DNA from: an uncultured bacterium
GTDB taxonomy: Bacteria > Actinomycetota > Coriobacteriia > Coriobacteriales > Coriobacteriaceae
Assembly: GCA_905216175.1 (NCBI GenBank)
Contig: CAJMSV010000016.1
Span: forward strand, 1-23,635
DNA length: 23,635 nucleotides
Direction: 5' to 3'
The translations under genes were made by a program, and so were the position numbers. The notes beneath the pieces were generated by a model. It was given only the letters and a program-made list of their open reading frames with translations. It was not told the DNA's origin and searched no databases. Positions 1 through 7,977 of this stretch are shown here, piece by piece. The first letter of the stretch is position 1, and the number at the start of each line of letters is the position of its first letter.

Positions 1-2
1 TG

Positions 3-731
3 ACGTGCTTGGTGGGGGCGCTGTTTTTCTTGGTCCTCTCTTTCTTTGTGGGTTGGTGGGGTGTGATGTGCTCGGTTGCGGTCGCGGCCGTCGCCAAGAA
101 TTTGCGGCGAACCTCGACCGTCCAAGGCGTCTCGCGTGTCGACTCGCTGGAGATTCCCGAGGAGGTTCTGCGCGAGGCAATCGCCAACGCCGTAATCCAT
201 CGAGAATACGGGGATCGGTTCTGTGGACAATCGATTGCCGTCGACGTCTTTGACGATCGTGTCGAGGTGACGAATCCTGGCGGCCTTTACGGGGGAAAGA
301 CTCGCGAGAACTTGTTTGACGGCAGCTCCCGATGCCGTAACGCGACGCTCGTGAAACTCATGTCGATTGTCCCGCTGCCGGATGGCGCAGGTTCGCCGGC
401 TGAGGGCAATGGCTCGGGCATCCCGATGATGATCGATGCCATGCGCGCGCATGGTCTGGCCGAGCCCCTGTTCTGCCCGGGGTTCGATCGGTTCAAGATC
501 GTACTTTACCGTTCAAAAATCGAGCCGGTCGATCATGGCGGGGGCTTAATTGTGACGGCACTCAAACACTACGGCGAGCTGGGGACGCGTGAGCTGGCAG
601 AACGCACGGGGCTTACAATTTCCCAGGTTAGGTCGCGCGTCAACGCGCTCATTGCTCAAGGCGAGCTTGAGCCCACGGCGCCGGCGACGAGCCGCAACCG
701 CAAGTATCGACTGTCGGAGCGCGTGGGATAG
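3..731 (+). CDS. C-terminal part of an ATP-binding, RecG-related (AlbA_2/HATPase_c_4) transcriptional regulator, 5' end missing or broken
   Basis: The frame is open to the left window edge, so the true start is not visible; a TTG at 9 is only the first possible start inside the window. The recognisable part resembles the C-terminal half of the AlbA_2/HATPase_c_4 regulators often annotated as RecG-like helicases: an N-box-like REAIANAVIHREY, then DRVEVTNPGGL, then GNGSGIPMMIDAM, followed by a winged-helix segment (TRELAERTGLTISQVRSRV) at the C-terminus. Full members are about 400-500 aa with an N-terminal AlbA_2 domain, which is absent here. The first ~27 residues (LFFLVLSFFVGWW...) are strongly hydrophobic and T-rich in DNA, unlike this family, suggesting the 5' part was replaced or frameshifted. 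It may therefore be a pseudogene remnant. Such proteins are thought to act as DNA-binding regulators, but no target can be named here. Confidence 0.6.
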   Translation, partial: TCLVGALFFLVLSFFVGWWGVMCSVAVAAVAKNLRRTSTVQGVSRVDSLEIPEEVLREAIANAVIHREYGDRFCGQSIAVDVFDDRVEVTNPGGLYGGKTRENLFDGSSRCRNATLVKLMSIVPLPDGAGSPAEGNGSGIPMMIDAMRAHGLAEPLFCPGFDRFKIVLYRSKIEPVDHGGGLIVTALKHYGELGTRELAERTGLTISQVRSRVNALIAQGELEPTAPATSRNRKYRLSERVG

Positions 732-831
732 ATGCGTTAGTGGACGAGGCGACCCAATAATCGACCCTCGATTGGCGTCCATTAAGGTAAAGCGGTTGTT
801 GCCCAGTCGACGGTGATGCTAAAGACTCGGC

Positions 832-1323
832 TTACGCCGGCATGGCCCCGAACCCGTCTATCAGGAACAGCCTGAGAACCAGCTTGATGACATTTCCCGG
901 TTTGACTTTTGCCGCGTCAAAGACGTGGCGCTCGGCGAGCTCGCTGCAGTATGCATAGATGTCGCGGATAAGGTCCGCGCCCGAAAGCGTAAACATGTAG
1001 CCTGCGTCCGAAAGCGCATTGGGCGCGGCAGGCAACTTGGCCATGTGACAGAACGTTTGCAGGTCGGGCGCCATAACGTTCTGGTAGTCGAGGTGGCCGT
1101 TGGCATCCTGCGCGGCAAGCTCCAATTGGCGCACAAAATCCAGCGCCGCCGCTAACACAAAGCTCGGCGTAGGCGCATTGACGTCCTGAGTGGTCGCCAC
1201 AAGCCTGCCCGCCGCCTGCGTGACAAGCCAAGCGACCTCGCGCTGGCAACGCACGGCCTTGCGCGTAACCGGCTTGATGGACGAAGAAGAAACGCTTCCC
1301 TTAGGCGGATTCGAAACAGCCAC
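832..1323 (-). CDS. hypothetical protein, 163 aa
   Basis: I do not recognise this family. The GTG start at 1323 is chosen because a strong GGGAGG ribosome site lies five bases upstream on the minus strand. The first ~20 residues are Ser/Lys-rich and probably disordered. The rest looks mostly helical and soluble, with short stretches such as FVLAAALDFVRQLELAA and NVIKLVLRLFLIDGF and no signal peptide or clear membrane segment. The product ends convergently with the upstream ATP-binding gene fragment, about 100 bp away. A TATACT box on the minus strand (1385-1380) could serve as its -10. No function is proposed. The reading frame is supported by the ribosome site, ordinary codon use and size rather than by homology. 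Confidence 0.6.
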   Translation of the reverse strand: MAVSNPPKGSVSSSSIKPVTRKAVRCQREVAWLVTQAAGRLVATTQDVNAPTPSFVLAAALDFVRQLELAAQDANGHLDYQNVMAPDLQTFCHMAKLPAAPNALSDAGYMFTLSGADLIRDIYAYCSELAERHVFDAAKVKPGNVIKLVLRLFLIDGFGAMPA

Positions 1324-1379
1324 AAGAACCTCCCATGAACGACCCGGCCCAACAAGCCCGGATGAAACACGTGCTACAT

Positions 1380-1385
1380 CAGTAT
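1380..1385 (-). promoter_or_regulatory. possible -10 box of the 163-aa gene
   Basis: TATACT on the minus strand lies about 57 bases upstream of the GTG start at 1323. No good -35 was found: a TTGTAC lies 20 bases upstream, which is longer than usual. This is a weak call. Confidence 0.3.
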
Positions 1386-1538
1386 ACAGGGAAGTGGGGT
1401 AGCGGGGTACAAGCGCGCCAGCGGCAAACCGAGAGCATCAACGATGTGCCGATCGCGGAATGAGATCTCGTAATAATTGACTCTCGACCATATTATTGTG
1501 GGGTATGCCTCGCATTCGTATGGTTGTAGGTGCTGGCG

Positions 1539-2621
1539 ATGAACGACATTGACCTTGCTGTTCCGTTGATGGATGGACCAAGCTATGACCGTGCCTGCAG
1601 TCTCGTGCCTTCCGAATACGTTGAGGCATGGGAGTGGTTTCTGGGTGAGGAGCAGCGCGGCGGCGTTTGGACCAGCCTTCCGCACCACACCAAGGAAGAT
1701 AGCCCTCAGTATCAGTATCGTTTGAGAATTGGCTCGGACTTCTTTCCCGTAACGCGGGATTCAGGGATCTTCTGGCCGGGCCAGGATCGGGTGAAGCAAG
1801 ACCCCAATAAGATCTTTGCGCTCTCGGTCCATAACTCTAAAAAGAGCTTCTACACCGATGTGCCTCCGCTCAATTTGGACGATGGTACGTGGGTCATTAA
1901 GTACTCGGTTCAAGCGCCGGGTACCGTTGGTTTTCGAGACCAGAATTACAACCGTAAAATGCTCAACTGCATGGAATGTGGCGTCCCAGTCGGAGTCATA
2001 TTTGCAACCGAGGTGGGCTATAAGGTGCTCGGCCTTGCGTTTGTTGAGCGGTTCGAGCCCGAAAACGGATGGTTTGTTCTGCACGGTCCTGTTCATAAAG
2101 GCGGACCGGACCCTCGTTTTGCGCCCGACATGAGTTATCTGAAGCACATACCCGTCGATATTGAGTTTGCCGGACAGGGTGTGACCGACGACGAAAAGGT
2201 CCGCTATGCGTTAAGGCGCGAGCGATTGGGGCAGCAATGGTTCCGCAAGCAGCTCGTTGCCGCCTATGATGGCCGTTGCGCGGTGTCGGACTGCGGCGTC
2301 AGCGAAGCTCTGGAGGCTGCACATATCGAGAATTACTCGGGACCCAAATCGCAGGTTGCCAGCAACGGCATTCTGCTTCGGCGCGATCTTCATTCCCTAT
2401 TTGATGCTCACCTGATTTCGTTTGAGCCTGTTTGCGGCGAATATCGGCTGTGCGGATCGTACCTGCTGGATAAGACCGACTACGCTTCCTTTGCGGGTGC
2501 GACGCTAAGGCAGCCGAATGAGCGTCAGTGGCGACCCGATACGGTGTTTCTTGAGGCCCATCGCATTGAGTTCGATCGCTCGGAAAAGAAGCGTGAAAAG
2601 GCGGGGCTTCTGCCGTATTAG
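1539..2621 (+). CDS. HNH endonuclease with uncharacterised N-terminal domain (possible modification-dependent restriction enzyme)
   Basis: A 360-aa protein. I use ATG 1539 because GTAGGTG sits six bases upstream; a GTG at 1530 would add three residues. The C-terminal ~130 residues are a canonical HNH nuclease: RLGQQWFRKQL, then RCAVSDC, AAHI with His262, NGILL with Asn276 and DLHSLFD with His285, which together make the metal and catalytic centre. The N-terminal ~200 residues include the string NCMECGVPVGVI followed by GLAFVERFEPENGWFVLHG. This layout resembles sensor domains placed ahead of HNH modules in McrA-like, type IV restriction proteins, but I cannot assign the domain by name. No methyltransferase or other restriction subunit is adjacent, which fits a solitary modification-dependent enzyme. 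That role is inference; the HNH fold is well supported. Confidence 0.85.
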   Translation: MNDIDLAVPLMDGPSYDRACSLVPSEYVEAWEWFLGEEQRGGVWTSLPHHTKEDSPQYQYRLRIGSDFFPVTRDSGIFWPGQDRVKQDPNKIFALSVHNSKKSFYTDVPPLNLDDGTWVIKYSVQAPGTVGFRDQNYNRKMLNCMECGVPVGVIFATEVGYKVLGLAFVERFEPENGWFVLHGPVHKGGPDPRFAPDMSYLKHIPVDIEFAGQGVTDDEKVRYALRRERLGQQWFRKQLVAAYDGRCAVSDCGVSEALEAAHIENYSGPKSQVASNGILLRRDLHSLFDAHLISFEPVCGEYRLCGSYLLDKTDYASFAGATLRQPNERQWRPDTVFLEAHRIEFDRSEKKREKAGLLPY

Positions 2622-2742
2622 CGTATTTGGCTTTGGCATTCTTTGACGATCGTGTTGTTTGATCGGATCGCGTGGCGATGCAATCTCGCGCCCGCCCGCC
2701 GGTGCATGCTCTTCCTGATTTGTATAGCGAGAAGGGGCATGT

Positions 2743-3027
2743 ATGAGCTGGCGAGGCGATATTGCGATGGGGAAGTACGGAAAACTGCCGTGTGCCCTTA
2801 TCGACAACAATATGTTTCCGGGCGTAGAAGTTGATTGCGGGTCGTTTGTCGTCGCCTGCCCTTGCTGCGGCTCGCAAATACCGTGTCTCGACATTCGGTT
2901 CATCGATGCGCGCGACAGACTCAGCGACGAAGTGAGGAAACGTACGGGCGTTCATATGCCGGTGTATTCGGAGAAATGCCCTGTTTGTGGCCTCGATATC
3001 GTGTACGACGCCGGCGACGAGGGATAG
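2743..3027 (+). CDS. small zinc-ribbon-like protein, 94 aa
   Basis: ATG 2743 follows an AGAAGGGG ribosome site with five bases of spacing. An in-frame ATG at 2767 is a weaker alternative. The protein has two CxxC knuckles about 40 residues apart, CPCCG (Cys39/Cys42, with an extra Cys41) and CPVCG (Cys79/Cys82), as expected for a four-cysteine zinc ribbon. It is soluble, with no signal peptide. It lies 120 bp downstream of the HNH nuclease gene on the same strand, with its own ribosome site, and ends 37 bp before the convergent DUF5710 gene. I do not recognise a family. A structural zinc site for nucleic-acid or protein binding is plausible but unproven. Confidence 0.65.
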   Translation: MSWRGDIAMGKYGKLPCALIDNNMFPGVEVDCGSFVVACPCCGSQIPCLDIRFIDARDRLSDEVRKRTGVHMPVYSEKCPVCGLDIVYDAGDEG

Positions 3028-3064
3028 GTGATGCGGAGGAGTTGGCTGTGAGTGTCTTTTGCCT

Positions 3065-3751
3065 CTACAAATAAATCCCCTCACCGAGTTGCTTGTGGAA
3101 CTCGGCGTGATGGTCGCGTGCCCAGGTAAAGAGCGCCTGGTCAAAGTCGGTACGCGTGGCCGGGACGCCAAAGACGCCGGCAACTTCGACGCGTATAAAC
3201 TCCAGTGCCGGCAGCTTGTTGATGGCAGTGAGGGCAAACGGGGACGAGGGCTCCTCGAACAGATAGCGGCTGCCTTGCAGCGCGTCGCAACTGGTGCACG
3301 TGTTGCCGAGCGACGGGGCTTTGGAGGCTCGCGCGCCTACGGGCTTGTAGCCGCAGCGCTTATGAAGGTAGTCGCGGATCTCGCCCGGTACGCAGCCAAG
3401 AGCGGGCACGATGGCGAGTGCGTTGGCGTTGGCCGTGTCGATGGCAATGTACCCGGCTTCGTTGGGCGCGTGCGCGATGGCGATGCTCTCGTCGTTATCG
3501 GTTCGATAGGGAATGCCGAAGGCCGCGACCGAGGTCTCTTTGTGACACTTCCAGCACTCGCGCTTGCCCAGTACTAGATATATATACGGCGCTGAGGGGT
3601 CGGATCGGTCAACACCGGGCAGCCACTCGGCAAAGGGCTCGGGGTTGACGCCGCTGGGTACATACCAGATCTTCTTGGTCCGGTCCCATTTGGCGCCCAG
3701 CGCCTTGGCTTCTTCTTTGTGCGAAAAGGGGACATCGAGCTCGGTGCGCAT
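3065..3751 (-). CDS. DUF5710 domain protein with two CxxC motifs, 228 aa
   Basis: The open frame extends upstream to 4024, but ATG 3751 is the likely start: AAGGAG lies six bases upstream and the conserved domain begins right there. Residues 1-45 match the DUF5710 pattern (LDVPFSHKEEAKALGAKWD, then WYVPSG and FAEWLPG), a small module also found at the ends of DNA-processing and mobile-element proteins. Two CxxC pairs follow, CWKC (66/69) and CTSC (152/155), probably jointly binding zinc. The rest has no recognised domain. No membrane segment is visible. It converges on the small zinc-ribbon gene with 37 bp between stop codons. The function is unknown; a nucleic-acid-binding role is only a guess from the domain's usual company. 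Confidence 0.8.
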   Translation of the reverse strand: MRTELDVPFSHKEEAKALGAKWDRTKKIWYVPSGVNPEPFAEWLPGVDRSDPSAPYIYLVLGKRECWKCHKETSVAAFGIPYRTDNDESIAIAHAPNEAGYIAIDTANANALAIVPALGCVPGEIRDYLHKRCGYKPVGARASKAPSLGNTCTSCDALQGSRYLFEEPSSPFALTAINKLPALEFIRVEVAGVFGVPATRTDFDQALFTWARDHHAEFHKQLGEGIYL

Positions 3752-4000
3752 GGCGGCTCCTTGGTGCTGCAGGTGCAAGTGGCTCAAGGATACCGCAGGA
3801 CGCAGACATCGCGGCGTTTTGCTGAGAAGTTGCGGCTCGGATGGGTTCGAGACGTGTTGGTCTCGGACTCCGACGCTAAATGAACGAAATTGATTGACTG
3901 CGGAGTCAGCCGGGATAGGCACTTGGGTCGCTGACGCGGTTTTGTGTATGGGCAGGGTGGTTGCTTGGGCGGTTGGAGCTGCCAGCTGATTTGGCGACAT

Positions 4001-4037
4001 AAAACAAAACAGCCCAGAGGACATAGCCTCTGAGCTG
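4001..4037 (-). terminator. rho-independent terminator of tRNA-Val
   Basis: On the minus strand, CAGCTCAGAGG pairs with CCTCTGGGCTG (11 bp with one G-U pair) around a 6-nt loop, followed by TTTTGTTTT. It begins nine bases after the encoded CCA of the tRNA. Confidence 0.85.
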
Positions 4038-4045
4038 CGAACATT

Positions 4046-4120
4046 TGGTGGGCGTTAGAAGATTTGAACTTCTGACCTCTTCCGTGTCAGGGAAGCGCTC
4101 TCCCCCTGAGCTAAACGCCC
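4046..4120 (-). tRNA. tRNA-Val (anticodon GAC)
   Basis: On the minus strand the cloverleaf is complete: acceptor GGGCGTT with AACGCCC, D-stem GCTC/GAGC, anticodon stem CTTCC/GGAAG with loop CTGACAC (anticodon GAC, reading GUC valine codons), a 5-nt variable loop, and T-stem AGAAG/CTTCT with loop TTCAAAT. The discriminator is A at 4049 and CCA is encoded at 4048-4046. The mature body without CCA is 72 nt. It is a single gene with its own promoter and terminator, not part of a tRNA cluster. Confidence 0.96.
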
Positions 4121-4149
4121 GATCAAGGGTGCGCAAGCGCGCAAGGGAT

Positions 4150-4178
4150 AATATAACGGAGCCTGAACTCGGTGGCAA
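4150..4178 (-). promoter_or_regulatory. promoter of tRNA-Val
   Basis: On the minus strand, TTGCCA (4178-4173), a 17-bp spacer and TATATT (4155-4150) form a near-consensus sigma-70-type promoter. Its predicted start, near 4143, is about 23 bases before the mature tRNA 5' end. Confidence 0.75.
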
Positions 4179-4409
4179 GAACATTTTTAAAAATCGCTTA
4201 CATTGTTGAATTCGGGGGCTTTGTCGCATCCATTTCAAAAGAGCCTGCTGCCGCGATTTGGCTGTCGCATAATGCAAGGCCATTGCGGTATCGAGCTATG
4301 GAAAGACGCCTGCGGAATTGTCCTACCGATAAGCGGACAAGCCTCCAGCTGGTGACTTCGCCGTGGTAAGGTAAGCCGAATTGTTTCCAGGCTGTTTCGG
4401 GGGAGTGGA

Positions 4410-5432
4410 ATGAGCAAAGAGTGTGTCGAGCAGGTCGAAGGCGCAGGGGCTTCGGTGCCGATGACCGATATATCGAACATTGATGTGCCCGAGGGCACCG
4501 ACGAGCTCAGCCGCAACACCCGTCGCGCATGGTGCGACCGCCTGAACAGCGCTTCGACGCGCAAGATGATCACGGGCGTCTTGGCTACGCTGGTGGGCGG
4601 TTCGTTTTGGGGCTTCTCGGGCACCAGTGCGAGCTTTCTGTTCGATATCTACCACGTCGACACCTTGTGGCTTATGAGCGGGCGGCAGATTCTCGCCGGT
4701 CTACTCTTTATGGCCGTGGTTGTTACGCGCGACCGCGAGCGCCTGATTAAGCTCTGGACCACACCCCCCGATCGCAAGCAGCTGCTGCTCTTTACCGCCT
4801 TTGGCCTGCTGTTCAACCAGTTTTGCTATCTTTCGGCCGTGCGCCTGACGAACGCCGGAACCGCGACGGTGCTCCAGTGCCTGCAGCTCGTTATCATCAT
4901 GGGCTACGCCTGCGTGACCGATCGCCGCATGCCGCGTACTCGCGAAGTCATCGGCATTGGCCTGGCTCTGGGTGGAACCTTTTTAATCGCCACCGGCGGC
5001 GACCCCACCAGCCTGAATATTTCGCCGCTTGGCCTGGCAGCAGGTCTTATGTGTGCGGTCAGCGCCGCGTGTATGGCGGTGATTCCCGCCAAGATCCTGC
5101 CCGAATACGGCAGCCCCATCGTCACGGGTTCGGCAATGCTCACGGCGGGCGTGGTCTCGTGCGTCTTCGTGCAGCCCTGGGCGCATATGCCGGCGCTCGA
5201 CGCTGCCGGCATCGAGGCGCTCGCGGTGTTCGTGGTTATCGGCTCGTTTTTTGCTTACATGCTTTATATGCAGGGCGTTAAGGACATCGGCTCGGTGCGC
5301 GCGAGCCTCATCGGAACTGTGGAGCCGGTTTCGGCGACCATCACCAGCGCCGTTATGCTGGGGACGGTGTTTTTGCCGACCGACCTTATCGGCTTTGTCA
5401 TGATCATCGTGATGATGTTCCTCACGGTGTAG
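4410..5432 (+). CDS. EamA/DMT-family transporter
   Basis: A 340-aa polytopic membrane protein of the drug/metabolite transporter superfamily, with two EamA repeats. ATG 4410 follows GGGGGAG. Residues 1-50 form a hydrophilic, acidic cytoplasmic tail, longer than usual. About ten hydrophobic segments follow: the first repeat starts at TGVLATLVGGSFWGFSGT and the second at ISPLGLAAGLMCAVSAACMA. The motif AVRLTNAGTATVLQ and the later DIGSVRASLIGTVEPVSA are typical EamA signatures, the second containing the Glu-Pro usual in the last helices. The substrate cannot be read from sequence; amino acids or metabolites are usual for the family. The gene stands alone between the divergent tRNA gene and the DUF4012 gene, and no clear terminator follows it. 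Confidence 0.9.
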   Translation: MSKECVEQVEGAGASVPMTDISNIDVPEGTDELSRNTRRAWCDRLNSASTRKMITGVLATLVGGSFWGFSGTSASFLFDIYHVDTLWLMSGRQILAGLLFMAVVVTRDRERLIKLWTTPPDRKQLLLFTAFGLLFNQFCYLSAVRLTNAGTATVLQCLQLVIIMGYACVTDRRMPRTREVIGIGLALGGTFLIATGGDPTSLNISPLGLAAGLMCAVSAACMAVIPAKILPEYGSPIVTGSAMLTAGVVSCVFVQPWAHMPALDAAGIEALAVFVVIGSFFAYMLYMQGVKDIGSVRASLIGTVEPVSATITSAVMLGTVFLPTDLIGFVMIIVMMFLTV

Positions 5433-5581
5433 CTAGCGCCGCCGCCAAGACAGAAAAGGTGTTGTGCCGCATTTTCGCCAATTGATGTCCGTGTCTGGAG
5501 TTTAGCTGTCGATGCTCAAAATGCCATAAACTGGTAACGTTATGGACTTTTTCATTGCGACTCAATTGCGAGGATTTCTTT

Positions 5582-7894
5582 ATGGCTGGTAATCACTTTA
5601 AGGGCAGCGATAGCGGCCGTCCTGCAGTTCCGCCGCGTCCGAACGGGGCTGGTAAGGCCGGCACGCCGGGCGGCGCTGGACAGGGCGGTTCCGGTAAGCG
5701 CGTGTCCCCGGGCGAGACGGCGATGTTTACCGCTCTGTACGAGCAGTCTCAAAAGGCAAAAAAGACCGGCCGTGCAAAAGGGAATGTCTTTGCGGGCGGT
5801 GCAACCTCCGCGTCGCAGCCGAGCGGGGCTCCTTCGGTGCCTGCGAACAACGCAGGTGCTGCCAACGCCGCGAATGCTGCCGGCAACGTTAATGCCGGCA
5901 AGGCCGCCAACAATACTCCTTCTGCCGGTGGCGCGGGGCTTACGGGTAACCTTGGCACGATTTACACCGGCGCCTCCGAGACTGGCACGTTCGCCCGCCT
6001 GGATGATAGCGGTGCCGAGTTTGCGGGCTCGGGTTCCAAGGAAGATTATTACGATTTTGGCTTGAACTACGGTAGCGACGCTTCGTCGAGTTCGACCTCT
6101 GACGGTCTGGTCCGTCATCGCCATCGCAAGGGCGAGCGCAAAAAGCGTCACACCGGCGCCATTATTGCCGCTGTAGTCGCGGTGCTTCTCGTTGCGCTTG
6201 GCGCAAGCGGCTTTATGCTGCTTAACTCGGCAAAGACCGTAAAGAGCGAAGCGAAGGAGGCTGTCGAGATCGTCGGTGGCCTTAAGGACAAGGTCACGTC
6301 GGGCGATTTTTCGACGCTGCCTGACGACGCGAAAAAGATCGATGAGCTCTGCGACAGCATGAAGGCGGAGACCTCGAGCCCGCTGTGGGCGGCGGCTTCG
6401 TTTATCCCGGTGTATGGCAGCGATATCAATGCGGCCCGCACCATGATTGACGCCCTGTCCGATGTCTCGAGCAATGCGCTGGTTCCCATGGCCGACAACC
6501 TCTCGCAGGCTACGCCCGGCAAGCTGTTCCAGGACGGCATGATTAACGTGTCCGCGCTGCAGGCGGTCGCCGATTCGCTTTCCAGCAGCTCGAAGGTGTT
6601 CAAGAGCGCCAACGAGAAGGTCCAGGGCATTGGCGATACTCATATTTCCCAGGTGACCGAGCTGGTCGATAAGGCCAAGGACGGCTTTGCCACCCTCAAC
6701 GGTGCGGTTGACGCGGCGGAGAAGGTCGCCCCCGTCCTTCCCCAGATGCTCGGCGCCAACGGCCAGACGCGCAACTACCTTATGTACGCCATGAACAACG
6801 TCGAGATTCGTGCTTGCGGCGGCTTTGGCGGTTCGCAGGGCCTGATTTCGGTCACTGACGGCCAGATGTCGATTGGCGAGTTTGTTCCCCGCATTGGACT
6901 CAGCGAGGATGAGGCAGTCGAGAGCGTCGACGAAGAGGATGAGGCGCTGTTCGGCAACCACAGTAACCTGTACAACTCGGGCAATACCTATTCGCCTGAT
7001 TGGCCCCGCAACTCGCAGCGTGTCGCCGCGCTGTGGAAGTCCCAGTATGGACAGGACGTTGATGGCGTCATCGGTATCGACCCGGTGTTCCTGCAGTATC
7101 TGCTGGGCCTGGTCGGTAATGTCTCGCTGCCCGACGGAACGGTTGTCGACGGCACCAACGCCGCAAAGGTCCTCATGCACGATGTGTACTGGAACTATCC
7201 GGTCGAGGAGTCGGACGGCATCTTTGCATCCGTCGCCAGCGCTGCCTTCGACAAGATCCTTGGCGGTATCGGCGATGTCGATGTTACGAAGCTTGTCAGC
7301 GCCGTTGAGCGCGGTGCCGAAGAGGGCCGTCTGATCGCGTGGATGAGAAACGATGATGAGCAGAATGCCATCAAAGAGACGGGCGTTGACGCTTCGCTGC
7401 CCGATCCGGATGACCCGAGTGCCGATCCTGTTGCCGGCGTTTACTTTAACAACCTGAGCTTCTCCAAGCTCGACTGGTACCTGAACGCCGATACGCAGAT
7501 TGGCCAGGGCATCAAGAACGGTGACGGCACGTGCTCCTATCGCATCACCGTTACCCTGACGAACATCATGACGCAGGAGGAGGCTGGCAAGCTGCCCGAC
7601 TACGTTGCGGCGAGCGCACCCGATGCCGCGCGTGACGACGAGCGTCTGAATGTCTCGTTGTTTGCCCCGACGGGCGGCAACATTACTGATCTGACCGTCG
7701 AGGGCACCCAGTTTGGTCTTGGCGCCGCCACGTGGCATGGAATCCCCTTCTATTCGGGCACCGTTGACCTGCATGCTGGCGAGACGACGACGATCACGTA
7801 TACGCTGACCACGTCGGCCGAGGCGGGGGACAAGCCGCTTACGCTGCGTCAGACTCCTACATGCCAGGCGGCTCGCGACAGCGCGTCGGCGTAG
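5582..7894 (+). CDS. DUF4012 domain-containing membrane protein, 770 aa
   Basis: ATG 5582 is preferred to the frame's first start at 5555 because GCGAGGA lies about seven bases before it. Residues 1 to ~170 are low-complexity Gly/Ala/Asn/Ser-rich and probably disordered. A basic stretch (RHRHRKGERKKRH) precedes a single membrane helix at about 192-214, so the N-terminus should be cytoplasmic and the large C-terminal part extracellular. DUF4012 is recognised by RNYLMYAMNNVEIRACGG near residue 397 and the downstream LISVTDGQMSIGEF and GVIGIDPVFLQYLLGL. The family occurs in Gram-positive bacteria with a proposed but unproven cell-envelope role. It is followed by glmM, an enzyme of cell-wall precursor synthesis, with a hairpin between them; whether they share transcription is uncertain. 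Confidence 0.88.
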   Translation: MAGNHFKGSDSGRPAVPPRPNGAGKAGTPGGAGQGGSGKRVSPGETAMFTALYEQSQKAKKTGRAKGNVFAGGATSASQPSGAPSVPANNAGAANAANAAGNVNAGKAANNTPSAGGAGLTGNLGTIYTGASETGTFARLDDSGAEFAGSGSKEDYYDFGLNYGSDASSSSTSDGLVRHRHRKGERKKRHTGAIIAAVVAVLLVALGASGFMLLNSAKTVKSEAKEAVEIVGGLKDKVTSGDFSTLPDDAKKIDELCDSMKAETSSPLWAAASFIPVYGSDINAARTMIDALSDVSSNALVPMADNLSQATPGKLFQDGMINVSALQAVADSLSSSSKVFKSANEKVQGIGDTHISQVTELVDKAKDGFATLNGAVDAAEKVAPVLPQMLGANGQTRNYLMYAMNNVEIRACGGFGGSQGLISVTDGQMSIGEFVPRIGLSEDEAVESVDEEDEALFGNHSNLYNSGNTYSPDWPRNSQRVAALWKSQYGQDVDGVIGIDPVFLQYLLGLVGNVSLPDGTVVDGTNAAKVLMHDVYWNYPVEESDGIFASVASAAFDKILGGIGDVDVTKLVSAVERGAEEGRLIAWMRNDDEQNAIKETGVDASLPDPDDPSADPVAGVYFNNLSFSKLDWYLNADTQIGQGIKNGDGTCSYRITVTLTNIMTQEEAGKLPDYVAASAPDAARDDERLNVSLFAPTGGNITDLTVEGTQFGLGAATWHGIPFYSGTVDLHAGETTTITYTLTTSAEAGDKPLTLRQTPTCQAARDSASA

Positions 7895-7912
7895 GGTTTT
7901 TCTGGTAGCGCA

Positions 7913-7918
7913 GATAAT
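7913..7918 (+). promoter_or_regulatory. glmM: possible -10 box for glmM
   Basis: GATAAT lies upstream of the hairpin at 7932. With no space for a promoter between the hairpin and the glmM start, a promoter here would place the hairpin in the glmM leader. No convincing -35 was found. Confidence 0.3.
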
Positions 7919-7931
7919 CGAGTACCATTTT

Positions 7932-7965
7932 GGGGCGGACAGGCAATCTGTTCGCCCCTATTTTG
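7932..7965 (+). terminator. terminator or attenuator hairpin between the DUF4012 gene and glmM
   Basis: GGGGCGGACAG pairs with CTGTTCGCCCC (11 bp, one G-U pair) around a 5-nt loop, followed by TATTTTGT. It looks like an intrinsic terminator for the DUF4012 gene, but it ends only about two bases before the glmM ribosome site AAGGAGAG (7967-7974), so it may also modulate glmM. Confidence 0.75.
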
Positions 7966-7977
7966 TAAGGAGAGCGC

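Noticed and set aside
1477..1509. TTGACT plus AT-rich sequence as a promoter for the HNH gene
   Set aside because: No -10 lies at workable spacing: candidates are at 8, 11 or 21 bp.
2299..3237. A 312-codon minus-strand frame across the HNH gene end and the zinc-ribbon gene
   Set aside because: It overlaps two better-supported genes and the DUF5710 gene, and shows no domain or ribosome site.
3752..4024. N-terminal extension of the DUF5710 frame to 4024
   Set aside because: The conserved domain starts at ATG 3751 with AAGGAG before it, and the extension runs toward the tRNA terminator.
5552..7774. A 740-codon open frame on the minus strand opposite the DUF4012 gene
   Set aside because: It is a shadow of high-GC coding sequence. 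The plus-strand frame has a ribosome site, a membrane helix and family motifs, while the minus frame has none.
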